A stretch of DNA of 6,267 bases. It comes from an uncultured Neisseria sp. (lineage in GTDB: Bacteria; Pseudomonadota; Gammaproteobacteria; Burkholderiales; Neisseriaceae). Shown piece after piece: positions 6,256 to 6,267 of this stretch (the first letter of the stretch is position 1; each line of letters begins with the position of its first letter). The DNA is taken from assembly GCA_927911515.1 (NCBI GenBank), contig CAKMQH010000290.1:1-6267 (forward strand), written 5' to 3'. A program made the position numbers and the translations under genes. Below the pieces are notes generated by a model, which did no database searches, had not been told where the DNA came from, and worked only from the letters and a program-made list of their open reading frames with translations.

Positions 6256-6267
6256 GGAGAACACCAT
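6256..6267 (+). promoter_or_regulatory. Ribosome-binding site and first two bases of a likely next gene
   Basis: GGAG (6256-6259) is followed by six bases and then AT at the very end of the window, so an ATG would be completed by the next base if it is G. After oppB in the same orientation, oppC is the expected gene. The coding sequence itself is outside the window, so its identity is inferred from context alone. Confidence 0.55.

Noticed and set aside
1..6267. CRISPR array, tRNA or rRNA gene, phage or toxin-antitoxin module
   Set aside because: Both strands were scanned by eye. There is no regularly spaced direct repeat, no tRNA-like or rRNA-like sequence, and no ORF pair resembling such modules.

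Overview
The window looks like chromosomal DNA from a commensal Neisseria. Exact copies of the 12-mer AGGTCGTCTGAA, the DNA uptake sequence (DUS) dialect described for the N. mucosa/N. sicca group, lie between the genes, mostly as inverted pairs. A Correia element (CREE/NEMIS), a small repeat typical of Neisseria, lies at the left edge, cut by the window boundary. The protein-coding parts are fairly GC-rich. The spacer between the porin and oppA is very AT-rich.

Layout from left to right: (1) a partial Correia element, 1-140; (2) a DUS hairpin at 146-191 that terminates (3) a leftward outer-membrane porin gene, 209-1191, broken by a one-base frameshift; (4) a 316-bp AT-rich divergent spacer with a plausible porin promoter; (5) rightward oppA, 1508-3133, encoding an oligopeptide-binding lipoprotein; (6) a DUS hairpin; (7) a three-domain aminopeptidase P (Xaa-Pro aminopeptidase, family M24B), 3229-5024, broken by a one-base frameshift just before its last two metal ligands; (8) a 247-bp spacer with one lone DUS, one imperfect DUS hairpin and one decayed hairpin; (9) oppB, 5272-6192, the inner-membrane permease; (10) another DUS hairpin, then a ribosome-binding site and the first two bases of a likely next gene (oppC is expected there).

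Functionally this is a peptide-acquisition locus. The porin would admit small solutes through the outer membrane. OppA captures oligopeptides and delivers them to the OppBC channel. The cytoplasmic aminopeptidase P would remove N-terminal residues that precede proline from imported peptides. Placing the peptidase between oppA and oppB is the most notable organisational feature.

The most unexpected signal is a set of single-base gains or losses, mostly in or beside short homopolymers: porin (GGG, 639-641), oppA (a compensating +1/-1 pair flanking 2055-2074), aminopeptidase (A5, 4714-4718) and possibly one DUS copy (5091-5101). So many in 6.3 kb suggests consensus sequencing errors rather than real gene decay, but this cannot be settled from one sequence. 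I see no clearly novel system here.
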